Assembly (NCBI GenBank): GCA_947247005.1
Contig: OX365956.1
Span: forward strand, 16,698,089 to 16,762,088
DNA: 64,000 bases
Direction of reading: 5' to 3'
DNA from: Spisula solida
Taxonomy: Eukaryota > Mollusca > Bivalvia > Venerida > Mactridae
Within the stretch, counting starts at the first letter, position 1. Every line of letters begins with the position of its first letter. Below, in pieces: positions 55,104 through 64,000 of this stretch. Under the pieces are notes generated by a model that saw only the letters and a program-made list of their open reading frames with translations, ran no database searches and was not told where the DNA came from. Position numbers and translations under genes: made by a program.

Positions 55104-55924
55104 TACAGAATACCGTTAGGGCCATCGTGGTTACACATTAAAATCTAGAGGGCGACTATGCGACAGCACGATGGCGACAATGCGAGGAAACGATGGTGAC
55201 AATGCGACAGTACGACTGGGACAGCGCAATATCACGATGACGACAGTACGATAGTCATATCGCACTGTCGCCAACACCTCGCGTTATCGTATTGTCGCCA
55301 TCGCATTATAGCACCGTCGCATTGTTGCACTGTGGCCAAGTGAAGTATTTTTAAAAGTGGCTCCATCTAGGAAAAAATATGATGTGCGAATGTGTACTGC
55401 AAGGCGATAGATGACAATGTGACAGTATGATGGCGACAATGCGAAGGCGACAGTGCGACAATACGATGGGAACAGTGCGAAAACGCAATAGTACGATGGC
55501 AACAATGCGATAGTGTGACAATACAATGGCGACAACGCAATAGGGGGACAATATGATGGCGACAAAGCGATGGTGCAGTGCGATAATGCGCTGGTGGCAG
55601 TGCGACAACGCGGTAATGCAATGGCGACAATGCGATAGTGCGACATATGATTGCAACAACGCGATAGAGTGACAATACGATGGTGACAACGCGATAGAGC
55701 GACAATACGATGGCGACAACGCGATGGTGACAATGCGATAGTGCGATGGTGACAGTGCGATATGACTATCGTACTGTCGCCATCGTGCTATCACATTGTC
55801 GCTATTGTACTGTCGCATTGTCGCCATCATGCTGTCGCGTTGTCGCCATCGTGCTGTTGGATGGTCGCATTGTCGCCCTTTGGATTTTAATGTGTAACCA
55901 CTATGGCTCTAACGGTATTCCGTA
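55104..55924. mobile_element. 821-bp foldback element packed with GCGACAAT-type repeats
   Basis: The ends TACAGAATACCGTTAGGGCC and, inverted, TACGGAATACCGTTAGAGCC continue into GTGGTTACACATTAAAATC on both sides. ATAACT flanks each end (55098-55103, 55925-55930), consistent with a target duplication. The interior is degenerate GCGACAATGCGATAG / CGATGGCGACAA repeats. They read in one sense through most of the element and in the reverse-complement sense near both ends (55258-55330 and 55765-55870), so internal hairpins are possible. Long frames here are repeat artefacts. Confidence 0.88.
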
Positions 55925-56096
55925 ATAACTATATATAACGATAGTTACTGCATTCAAACTAGATGGCTAGACTGTGGGTTGTCAAACCAATTTGACACAA
56001 TACACTGCACATTGTCGGTGGAGGCTCAAGTCAGAAATAAAAAAAGTAACCACAACAAAACGTCAAGTCTAAACCGTGGTAGCCACTATATCCCAT

Positions 56097-56225
56097 AGGC
56101 CTTTGATGCGATTTTATGGTCCGGAAAAATATAACTCATGAATTAAACCTCGATAACTCTTATTTAATATTAAAGAGGTTTAATAAAAGTTTTTTTTCTG
56201 GACCATAAAATCGCATCGAGGGCCT
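56097..56225. mobile_element. 129-bp MITE with AGGCCTTTGATGCG ends
   Basis: AGGCCTTTGATGCGATTTTA plus TGGTCCGGAAAAA at the left is inverted at the right (CTGGACCATAAAATCGCATC then GAGGGCCT). A second inner inverted pair, AACCTCGATAACTC/AAAGAGGTTT, occupies the centre. Confidence 0.9.
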
Positions 56226-56703
56226 CTGCTATATTCCGCATGTTTAAAGTGGTTTCAGTCTGGTTATCGGCATGTTCTCTAGGCCCCAGTCCAGTGTACC
56301 GAATCAATGTGCAAGAAACGTACCTATAGTTAGAACAGGCTCGGGGCTAATCAAATTGGTACACCATGGGCTAATCTGGATACAACAAGTTAACCTAAAT
56401 TTCTCATTTGTATACATGTTAGGAGCCCTGCCAAATGAGGCAGTTCGTACCAGTGTAATTAGCACCTTTGCAGTAAACAAATCATGTTGTTCAATGAAAC
56501 CCATATACATTTCAGGCCCAACTGCATTACATGTCCTAAATTACAACATTTCCGTAGACCTGAGCCTAGAAAAAATTATTTGGAGTTACGGTCAAAAAAA
56601 TGTTTTTTACTCTTTATTAATGATACAGTTACCTGTTGTCGAAATAGGTTGATAAATCATTATTTAGGTCATTCAAAAGTGTGACAATTGCCTTTTTTTA
56701 CAG

Positions 56704-56815
56704 AATGGGTGATCGATACAATCCGCTGTTTGAACTTGGTGCTGGAGCATTTGGAAATGCTTGGGTGGTGAAAGATAACATCACACAAAAGAAGCATGTA
56801 TCAAAAGTTATACAG
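56704..56815 (+). CDS. Nek-like kinase exon with start codon
   Basis: Acceptor TTTTTTTACAG|A, then ATG at 56705. 37 codons encode [20 protein letters not shown] through VSKVIQ. Donor ATACAG|GTATAC, phase 0. The start is chosen because MGDRY sits at the usual distance before the glycine loop. An upstream non-coding exon is implied. Confidence 0.85.
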
Positions 56816-59800
56816 GTATACACAGAGCTACAGATAAAGTTTTAGTCAATTGGGTATTTTACCCCCGGGTTTCAATTTTAATTGGGTTTTGACAAATTTT
56901 AATTGGATATTATATAAGACTCAAAGGGTAAATAAGCTTTTATGTACTATTTTTCACTATAACATCCTTTCTATTTAGGTACTTCAAATTGTCTTTGCTT
57001 TTTCTTACTCCCTCTTCTCAAAATCTATTGGGTTTTTAAGAAAATTAATTGGGTAGTTACCCCAATACGCAGCTTATCTGTAGCTCTGTTACACAAGTTA
57101 CAATTTGTTTGCCAGGTGAATCCTTCACAACTGACACACAAATGAACATGTATGTGAGTTTTTGTCTGTCTGTCCATCCATCTGTCTGTTTTTATGCCCC
57201 AGCATCTCTTGATGCAGGAGTAGGGCTCGACACTAATACTTGTCCGCTGGTCAGAGACCAGTGAAAATCCAGAAGGACCAGTGAAAATTCTGGAAGACCA
57301 GTAACTGTCCTATTTACAAATTGGGTGCTTTTACCCTGTCAGACCAGTGGCCAAAATAGTTAGTGTCTAGGCCTGAGGAGGCATATACAGTAAAACCTCG
57401 TTATCTCGAGGACCCATCGGGACAAGCCAAATGCTCGAGTTAAGCCAGGTGCTCGAAATATCCGAAGTCTATGATGAATTGTTGTTATGACTAAGTGTAA
57501 CTGTGTTTATAATGAAAACACGTATGATACATATATTTGGTTGTAACTACGAATATTGTCATTGTTTATCAAGTATATACGCAATTTGAATCGTGTGGAC
57601 ATTTGCCGAATTCAACAAATTGCATATGAAAGTCGTATTAATGTGCAATATAGAGCAAATTCGTCGGGACTTTGAAATTTGCTCGAATTAGGCCGGTTGC
57701 TCGAATAATCGCTGCTCGTATTACCGAGGTTTTACTGTATATGAAGTGATTGTTCTGTCCGTCGTTCCATTGCCTGCACACAAAAAGCTACCTTAGGTAG
57801 TCGGAGGTGTGACCTAACACAATAGAAATCTATTGAATTCATTCTGTAACCACTTAATTATTTTGTTCTTTAAGTGGTCATTTCTTTGATCTTAAACCAT
57901 GGAATGACCACCTAAGGTAGCGTACGTGGGGACATCAGTCTGTTCATCCAAAAATATTAACCAAAACTTGCAAGTTGTTGAAACTAAAATATTGTCCATC
58001 AAGGCATTGCTTTAAACTTGGCATACTTGTTTACAAGACCTTACAATGTCAAAGACATGTAATTCTATCCAACATTTCAACATAATTGCCCCTTATTGAC
58101 TTATATGTTTTTATGGACCAAGCTTCCACTGAGAGGGTCAAAAGCCAATGTGCTGTGTTTGCCGACAATGCTGAATGTAACACCCTACTTGCACCTCAAT
58201 TGGGGAGTGCATGTCTGAAAATAGACTTTAACTTGGTTTTATTTTCAGATTAAAGGATTATCAAGTAAGGCGTTGGACAGATGTATCACTGAAGTGACAG
58301 TGTTGAGTGCCTGCTCTCATGTGAATATTGTACGATATATCGAAGCCTTTGTCAATGATGGCAGTCTTCATATTGTCATGGAATACGCTACTGGAGGTAG
58401 TTATGATACTAATCATTCAACAGTTTTTTTTCCTTCTTTGTTGGCTACCGGTAAACGGTACCTTCCCAATTTGAAAAAAGGCTATTATTTTCCCAAATTT
58501 GAAGGGAGAAATTCCCAATGAACATTATAAAAAAAAAAATTCAAAATCGGACATAAAATGAAGAAGTTATGAACATTTTTGACAAGAGATCAAGCATAAA
58601 AGTTCAAAGAAACCTGTAATCAGTCACATGTAATCCCTGTTTCTGTTTTATTTGGCCTTTCTACTTCATGAACATTCCCAATTTCAAGTTGTCACGACGC
58701 GAAAAAACCCAATCGAAACGGACCCGGACCCTTTCCCAAAGAAGCGAAAAACATCACTGTTCAAGATGGCCCAGGGCCGTAGTCCAGTGGTTGGTGCGCT
58801 GGATTTGTAACCAGGCCATATGGGTTTTATGCACCAGGCAATATTTAGCCCGCCCGGGTACATCTGGGTAATTTAATAAAAACACAAATAAAAGTATCAC
58901 TGACGTCTTTCGCGGTGTTGAAATTTCCAGACAAAAGTCTTAGCCCTGGGACATAATATTGACTGGTGCATTATTCCTGGTCGCGGCAGGTCAAACTCTT
59001 GCATGAAAATTTTTGATCGATGTTGACATTGTTTTTCCTTTGTATATGGAGAAGTTGCTGGTTCCTTGTGGAAGCGTAAGTTAATATTGGTTAGGATACA
59101 GTTAGGCCAACATATATAACTGAAAAATTGCAGAGAAATGGTGTAAACCATAATTTATTTATAATGTCTAGATGAATTTCAGGGCTCCGCAAAATCATAG
59201 AAATCTGGTATTCACAACAAAAATGCATTAAGTTTTGTGAAAATAGAAAAAAATCTGGAACATAGGGAAAAATGCAATTGATTTAGTCTTAAGTTCAGCT
59301 ATTGTACCTAATTATCACGAAACATAATATTTGTAGGCCTCCGTAGCTCAGTGGTTAGCGTGCTTGCTGTCTAATCTGTCGAAACGTGTTCATATCCGGT
59401 TGGAGGCACACATATGGCCACCTTGTTTCAGCAGAAAGCTGACTGGCAAATAAAGGCTATGCTCAGCTCGGCATAATGTAAAGATTTTTTTTTTAAATTA
59501 ATTGCATGCCAATATTTTGTAGGTTGTCATTGATTGCAGCGCTGGTGTTTACTGTAGTCACCCAAAGTATTGCACCCAGCTATGTATTGGACACATGTAA
59601 AAAAAAGAGGAGATTCAAATGAAAAGTCATATTCAAAAATTAATTTCATGAAAATACAACGAAATACTATATTAATATTTTCCTGATTAGCTTTCTAAAG
59701 ACTTGGAAAATGTTGAAGGCTGTTTAAAGAAGCATACAATTTTTGATGACGATTATTGGTTGATAAAGGTGCGGGCGATACTTGAAAGAATACAATATTT

Positions 59801-62169
59801 ATGTTAATCATTTATCCAAGCATAAAAAAATGCCAAACATAGCTTTTATTTGCCAGTCAACTTCTGCTGAAACGTGGCAACCTATGTGTGCCTCCGCCTA
59901 GTTTTGAACATGGGTAGCCAGACTAGACGGCACGCGCACTAACCATTGAGCTACGAAGGCCATAATTTGCTGGCTTAGAATTAGAAGGTCGTAAGTACAA
60001 AATCAATATTTTGAGAAAACAAGAAAAAATGTCTGAAAACTACTCTTTACTTATGAAAAAAAAAAGCTTTTCATACTTCAGTTCGGTTAACATGACCACT
60101 TTTGATTTTCATGAAAATACGCTCATTAGAAGCGCCTGGAGATGCAGATTTCAAATATGCATGAGTCTTATAAAGTCGCAAGTAGTACTTACAACCTCTA
60201 ATTCTAAGCCAACATATTGTCCATGTTTTGGTTTATTTTGCAGGTGATTTGTGGCAGAAGATTGACAAACAGAATGGTGTTTGGTTCCCTAGTGAAACCA
60301 TACTTGATTGGTTCCTACAAGTAGTCTTAGCTTTAGAGTATATACACAACAGAAATATACTACACAGAGGTACCTGTTAACATAGTGTTGAATTATGCTA
60401 ATAGAGTTGAGTTTTAGAGGATATGCTTTTAAAATAATGTATTAATGTTATATTCCCCCCCATCTTGGTTGATGGGGGTAGATTGCTTTGCTCATGTAGG
60501 TAGACCAAGTGGTTTCTGTTCAATAACTGAAGAACACTTGACCCTAGGATCATCAAACTTTACATGGAGGTTACCCCTATAGATAATGAGGTCAAAAGGT
60601 CAAGGTCACTGTGACCTTTAATATGGATAAATTTACCAAATTTTCCATTCAATAATTGAAGAATGCTTTACCCTAGGATTCTTAAACTTTACATAGAGGA
60701 AGATCATCAACAGTAGATGACCCCTATTGATTTGAGGTCAAGGTTTCCATGACCTTTATTATGAATAAATAAATCAAATGATTTCTGATCCATTACTTAA
60801 TAACGGTTAGGCCTCGGATCCCCAGTCTTTATGGGGATGAAGATCACTGTCAGTAGTTGACCCCTTTGTGGGGTAAAAAGGCCAAGGTTACTATGAACTT
60901 GACCAGTTCTGACTATTTGGCTGCCATGGGGGCATACAGGTTTTACAAACATCTCTTGTTAGCTCGACTTTTCGAAGAAATGAGTCGAGCTATTGTTGTG
61001 ACGGGATCGTGTGCGTCTGCATGTGTGGTGGTTAAGTTTATTGTCAAGAGTCATTTTCTCTGTCGATTACTCAAAGACTATCAAAGGTATCAACTTGAAA
61101 CTTAGTACAGTTATTCACCATCACAGGAGGAGTCCATACTGACAAAGCTGATAACTCTGTGACCTATATTCATCGAGTTATCCACCCTTGTTTGGACTTA
61201 GTACATAGAAAAAGTGGCAAGTTTTACACATAATCTGAACTTTCTCAAACTCTTTCAAAGCTTTCAACTTGAAAGTCAGTACATTTGTGGATTATGATGA
61301 CCTACATCTACTTACAAGAGTAAACAACTCTATACAGCATTTTATTCCCCTTTTCTGACCTTGCATCTTTACACAATTTATGTGTTATTTGCCCTTGTTA
61401 CTCTTAGAATTTTGACTCACAGATGAGCAAGGTTACTATTAAGTACGAGAAAGTCGAGCGTCCAGCACTCGTAGGTGGTGCTATTGTTGTTGATCTTTGT
61501 TTTAGTACCTACCATAGTTTCCCCAAATATTGGATGCAGGTATAAAATCAGAAAATATTTGAAAAAGTCCTATGCAAAAATAAGTGAAAATTTTAACAAA
61601 GGTATAGTACTATTCCCCATTGCCCTCAGAGGCTTGAAAAACATTTCCCCAAATATTGGATGCAGGTATAAAATCAGAAAATATTTGAAAAAGTCCTATG
61701 CAAAAATAAGTGAAAATTTTAACAAAGGTATAGTACTATTCCCCATTGCCCTCAGAGGCTTGAAAAACATTTCCCCAAATATTGGATGCAGGTATAAAAT
61801 CAGAAAATATTTGAAAAAGTCCTATGCAAAAATAAGTGAAAATTTTAACAAAGGTATAGTACTATTCCCCATTGCCCTCAGAGGCTTGAAAAACATTTAA
61901 ACTGTGTAAAGGATGCATCTAATTTTAGTATGATTCTTGGTTGATAAAAGTGTAAGCAGTATTTGGGATGAATATGGTAACTATGTGTTTTTATGTACAT
62001 CTAATATAATTTCAGATTTGAAACCACAGAATATATTTCTCACCAATCACAGTATTGTTAAACTAGGAGACTTTGGTATAGCTCGTGTATTGAACGATTG
62101 TGATGATCTAGCACTGACTAGAATAGGTACACCACTCTATATCAGCCCGGAAATATGTGAGAGAAAACC
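56704..62169 (+). CDS. NIMA-related (Nek-like) serine/threonine kinase, 5' part of gene (four exons; 3' end beyond window)
   Basis: Join of 56705-56815, 58249-58396, 60244-60369 and 62016-62169: 179 codons plus two bases. All junctions are GT/AG with consistent phases (0, 1, 1, then 2). The kinase motifs in order are glycine loop [10 protein letters not shown], beta-3 lysine in VSKVI, alpha-C Glu in [18 protein letters not shown], hinge [30 protein letters not shown], catalytic [23 protein letters not shown] and [15 protein letters not shown]. The order and wording best match Nek kinases of the Nek1/3/5 type (cell-cycle and ciliary kinases). All catalytic residues seen so far are present. HRDLKP (rather than HRDIK) and GTPLY (rather than GTPYY) are small deviations. 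The subfamily is not resolved without the C-terminus. Confidence 0.9.
57195..57386. repeat. Repeat with inverted GGCCTCGACACTAA-type ends
   Basis: TATGCCCCAGCATCTC and GGGCTCGACACTAA near the left, TTAGTGTCTAGGCCTGAGGA and GGCATATA near the right, with ACCAGTGAAAAT repeated inside. Probable MITE in kinase intron 1, directly abutting the next one. Confidence 0.45.
57388..57737. mobile_element. pogo/Tigger-like MITE, 350 bp
   Basis: Perfect inverted ends CAGTAAAACCTCG / CGAGGTTTTACTG, flanked by TA on both sides (57386-57387, 57738-57739) as expected for Tc1/mariner-pogo insertions. Subterminal GCTCGAGTTAAGCC / GCTCGAATTAGGCC motifs. No transposase. In kinase intron 1. Confidence 0.88.
57787..57921. 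repeat. Short MITE with GCTACCTTAGGT ends
   Basis: GCTACCTTAGGTAGTC at the left, and ACCACCTAAGGTAGC at the right, inverted. AAGTGGTCATT and TAACCACTTAA form an inner pair. 135 bp, kinase intron 1. Confidence 0.75.
58249..58396 (+). CDS. Nek-like kinase exon 2 (alpha-C helix to hinge)
   Basis: Acceptor TATTTTCAG|ATTAAA, donor CTGGAG|GTAGTT. Encodes [20 protein letters not shown] through VMEYATG. Read-through into the intron is open for about 40 codons but is not kinase-like. Confidence 0.9.
58774..58845 (+). repeat. tRNA-derived SINE head (Thr-like), decayed
   Basis: GGGCCGTAGTCCAGTGGTTG has a good A box (TAGTCCAGTGG, 58780-58790), an anticodon-loop-like TTTGTAA, and a poor B box (GGGTTTTATGC). 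In kinase intron 2. Confidence 0.5.
59336..59494 (+). mobile_element. tRNA-derived SINE, plus orientation
   Basis: A box TAGCTCAGTGG (59344-59354) and B box GTTCATATCC (59388-59397), then body CAGCAGAAAGCTGACTGGCA and AATAAAGGCTATG, ending in a T-rich tail. Same family as 59821-59961, which is in opposite orientation. Confidence 0.8.
59821..59961 (-). mobile_element. tRNA-derived SINE, minus orientation
   Basis: The minus strand starts GGCCTTCGTAGCTCAATGG and contains GTTTCAGCAGAAGTTGACTG and GCAAATAAAAGCTATG. It is paired tail to tail with 59336-59494, about 330 bp apart within the same intron, so a transcript could fold back over about 130 bp. Confidence 0.8.
60244..60369 (+). CDS. Nek-like kinase exon 3 (alpha-D to HR of the catalytic loop)
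   Basis: Acceptor TTTTGCAG|GTGATT, donor CACAGAG|GTACCT. Encodes [19 protein letters not shown], then [19 protein letters not shown] and ILHR. The intron splits the Asp codon of HRD. Confidence 0.9.
60450..60960. mobile_element. DNA-element remnant with ATTCCCCCCC / GGGGGCATACA ends
   Basis: Starts ATTCCCCCCCATCTTGGTTG and ends ATGGGGGCATACAGGTTTTA plus CAAACATCTCTTGTT. Internal GGTCAAGGTCACTGTGACCT and repeated TTTACATRGAGG motifs. Intron 3 of the kinase gene. Confidence 0.55.
60962..61460. mobile_element. Element with AGCTCGACTTTTCG ends
   Basis: AGCTCGACTTTTCGAAGAAA at the left and GAGAAAGTCGAGCG at the right are inverted (GCTCGACTTT). Abuts the preceding element. Non-coding. Confidence 0.55.
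61521..61898 (+). repeat. Perfect 3 x 126-bp tandem repeat
   Basis: Units start CCCCAAATATTGGATGCAGG at 61521, 61647 and 61773, with no difference seen between copies. 126 is a multiple of three and the unit has no stop in one frame, so a 141-codon frame runs through (42-residue repeat containing [14 protein letters not shown]). It lies in intron 3, 118 bp before kinase exon 4, with no splice sites placed to include it. Judged a minisatellite. Confidence 0.95.
62016..62169 (+). CDS. Nek-like kinase exon 4 (catalytic loop to activation segment)
   Basis: Acceptor TAATTTCAG|ATTTGA, donor AAAACC|GTATCC. Encodes (D)[35 protein letters not shown] and [16 protein letters not shown]. The donor splits a Pro codon after two bases. 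The next exon should open with the Tyr-x-x-Lys-Ser-Asp-x-Trp segment and was not found before 64000. Confidence 0.9.
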
Positions 62170-62339
62170 GTATCCTTTCCTCTTTGCACCTACCTTTGGT
62201 CCTTTCATATTTCCCAAAAATGGAATTTGTTCAAACTTTGTTTGCTATTGACAGCTTCCCTGCCTGATTGGCTAACATCCCCCAAACTTCAGAGAAAATT
62301 TCTTGTGGCAATCAGCTCAGACCATCAATGCATTTTTAT

Positions 62340-62510
62340 ACGCCCGTTTGAAAAACAGGACGTATTATGGGAACACCCTTGGCAGGCTGGCGGGCGACGG
62401 CGTCCAGCAGTTTGTCTGTACTCTAATGCTCAGAGTTTTCATTTGATCGTCTTCAAACTTTGTGACAATGCTTATGGGCATACTATCTAGGCCAAGGTAG
62501 ATTATAGGCC
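62340..62510 (+). repeat. Repeat with TACGCCCGTTTGAAAAAC hairpin start, copy 1
   Basis: TATACGCCCGTTTGAAAAAC and AGGACGTATTATGGG form a terminal hairpin. The following TTTGTCTGTACTCTAATGCT, CAAACTTTGTGACAATGCTT and ATGGGCATA is repeated at 62718. A common type of bivalve dispersed repeat, by recollection of pattern. Confidence 0.6.
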
Positions 62511-62717
62511 AAATCGGCTTAGGCTTTATTGGGTTATGGGCCTGACATATTCCTGAGGGTCGTGGGTTCAAACCCCACTGCGACCATAATCCTTTTTTAT
62601 TTTTTTAAGTGTTAAGGTAATGTGTTGTCTTTAAAGCATGTATTTGTACAGTTATATGGAGAAAAATATTTTACCAAAAGATTTTGTTTAAATTATAGGT
62701 CAAATCATAGAAAAACC

Positions 62718-62870
62718 CAGTTTGTCTGTACTCTAACGCTCAGAGTTTTCATCTGATCGTCTTTAAACTTTGTGACAATGCTTATGGGCATAATATCTAG
62801 GCCAAGTTTGATTATAGGCCAAATCGGCCAAGGCCTTCTTGGGTTATGGTCCTTTAAAGGGACTGCCTCT
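62718..62870 (+). repeat. Direct copy of 62410-62545
   Basis: TTTGTCTGTACTCTAACGCT, CAAACTTTGTGACAATGCTT and GGCCAAATCGGC as in copy 1, about 310 bp downstream, lacking the hairpin start. Confidence 0.75.
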
Positions 62871-63022
62871 CATATTGATGTATTGCTAAAATAAAATAAA
62901 ATAGTCAAATATTCGCGTTATTTTGGTATAGTTGCCTGAATGTCCCAAAAACACCACACTGACAACTGAAATAACTCGAGAAATTTCGGCATTTTGTAGT
63001 TATTTAGTATTTTTACATCAAA

Positions 63023-63054
63023 AATTCTATAGGGTATTAATACCCTATAGAATT
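63023..63054. repeat. 32-bp perfect palindrome
   Basis: AATTCTATAGGGTATT followed immediately by its reverse complement, with no loop. It may be the centre of a decayed foldback element. Confidence 0.9.
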
Positions 63055-64000
63055 AACACTACTATTGCTTAAATTGCCTAAAATGTGTTAGCATTTGATG
63101 GAAACAAATCGGAAAACGAATCAAATTTATCACTGATGTTTACGCTGTAGTTGGTTGATGTTACTGTTCAATCATGTGTGATTAACATAATTCACAAAGC
63201 ATGTAGGAAGGAAACTTATATCGAGAGAGGTCGAAATTGCTTATCTGCACCCAAGTTTTCAAAAAGCAACCGTCAGTGGTTTTCTATGACATCAATACTT
63301 GGTTAGGTAGGAAAATCACGATTTACAAAATTTTTAGCCCAATCTGTGAGGCAGCACCTTTAATTAAATTTTTTGTGGATTGTTTTTTTTTTTCATTGAC
63401 CATGCCTGAGACGGGCATATTTTGTGACATTTTGGCTCTTGTTGTAGCTCCCTTCGTTCACAATAAATGTATAAGTAGTGTATTAAAAGGAGCAATTGAG
63501 GTGGAAAGTTGGCCTGCTCAGATGAAATTGCATTTGTTCTAGCTCGCACACAGTGAGTTTGTGTGCTGCCCCTCAGGTAATGCATTTTTACAACACAATC
63601 ATGAGCACTGTCAGAGCCATAACCTCTGTCAGCAGGAAGGGTTGCTCTATCCCCTCCTCTAAATAACCCACTTCTTCAAGATCTGATTTCGCACCAACTT
63701 TTCAAAACTCCTAGTTGTGGCCAAGGTGTGTAGAGCTGACAGTATTTGGTGTTTTAAATTGTGTGGTCTGGTGTCACTGGTGCATAGTTTGGCCTTCTTG
63801 GGTGATAATTGTAGGTCAATAGCTTTTAAAACAGTCATGTAGTATGACATTTGTTCAGTTACTGTGGTAGGGAATTTAAGTGAAAAGGGTAACCTATTTC
63901 TTTTTAACAACTCCTAGATTTTCCTAGTTTTTTTTGTAAATAATTTTCCTAGTTTTTTCAAACATGCTGCTGGTAAGAAAGCCTGTATATGGACACAGTC

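Larger units (their letters stand above)
54386..56703. other. Divergent intergenic region between SPRYD7 and the Nek-like gene
   Basis: Presumed promoters of both genes and the 5' UTR exon(s) of the kinase, which must exist because its start codon sits one base after a splice acceptor. I could not place those exons. 54390-55000 is not repeat-like and is the likelier promoter region. The remainder is taken up by MITEs (55104-55924, 56097-56225). Confidence 0.5.
62171..64000. other. Kinase intron 4 (start of), repeat-rich, no further exon found
   Basis: Contains the duplicated element at 62340-62870, a tRNA 3'-half-like stretch (GGGTTCAAACCCCACTGCGA at about 62567) and a 32-bp palindrome at 63023. 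The next kinase exon, with a Ser-Asp-Ile-Trp type motif, was searched for and not seen. Confidence 0.6.

Noticed and set aside
55284..55830. Three overlapping minus-strand frames rich in Cys, His, Arg and Ser
   Set aside because: All are readings of the same degenerate GCGACAAT tandem repeat inside a foldback element.
61475..61900. 141-codon repeat protein
   Set aside because: Perfect tandem repeat within a kinase intron with no supporting splice sites or homology; treated as a minisatellite.
63237..63542. Next Nek kinase exon (CDILALVV resembles SDIWALGC)
   Set aside because: Trp and Gly of the motif are absent, the reading frame does not fit the phase-2 donor at 62169, and surrounding residues are unlike a kinase.

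Overview
This is a gene-poor, AT-rich metazoan nuclear window. It has large introns with GT/AG splice sites, many tRNA-derived SINEs and very many short inverted-repeat (MITE-like) elements. The mix of repeats (a GGACGGACGAAC minisatellite inside a TTATGCCCCC-ended element, GTACGA-rich elements, a SINE with the ACGTGC/ACGTTAA central domain) and the invertebrate-type ZIC protein suggest a mollusc, most likely a bivalve. That is inference from pattern, and no species is claimed.

Three protein genes can be built. (1) A complete ZIC (zinc finger of the cerebellum / odd-paired) transcription factor on the minus strand has two coding exons, 25000-24139 and 6141-5606. They are separated by an 18 kb intron placed exactly between zinc fingers 3 and 4, and the protein is 465 aa. 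(2) A complete SPRYD7 orthologue on the minus strand has five short coding exons between 54385 and 49406 and encodes 194 aa. Its exons are too short to show as conspicuous open frames, and it was assembled here from splice sites and homology. (3) The 5' part of a NIMA-related (Nek) protein kinase lies on the plus strand. Four exons between 56704 and 62169 carry the kinase domain from the glycine loop to the start of subdomain IX, and the rest lies beyond the window. SPRYD7 and the kinase are head to head, with 2.3 kb between their start codons.

Layout: 1-5.6 kb is ZIC 3' flank. 5.6-25 kb is ZIC, and its intron is almost free of recognisable mobile elements but holds candidate cis-regulatory sequence, including two composite nuclear-receptor sites. 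25-25.8 kb is the likely ZIC promoter. 26-49 kb is gene-free and dense in repeats: a 4.7 kb inverted-repeat structure at 28-32.8 kb, minisatellites at 33.9, 36.0 and 43.0-43.7 kb, a SINE at 34.3 kb, and a 1000-bp inverted-repeat element inserted into the 43 kb minisatellite. 49-54.4 kb is SPRYD7, with nested MITEs in its introns. 55.1-55.9 kb is an 821-bp foldback element filled with GCGACAAT-like repeats. 56.7-62.2 kb is the kinase gene, whose introns carry an inverted SINE pair and a perfect 3 x 126 bp tandem repeat.

No prokaryotic systems, CRISPR arrays, functional tRNA/rRNA genes or recognisable intact transposase or reverse transcriptase genes were seen. The three genes have no obvious shared pathway.
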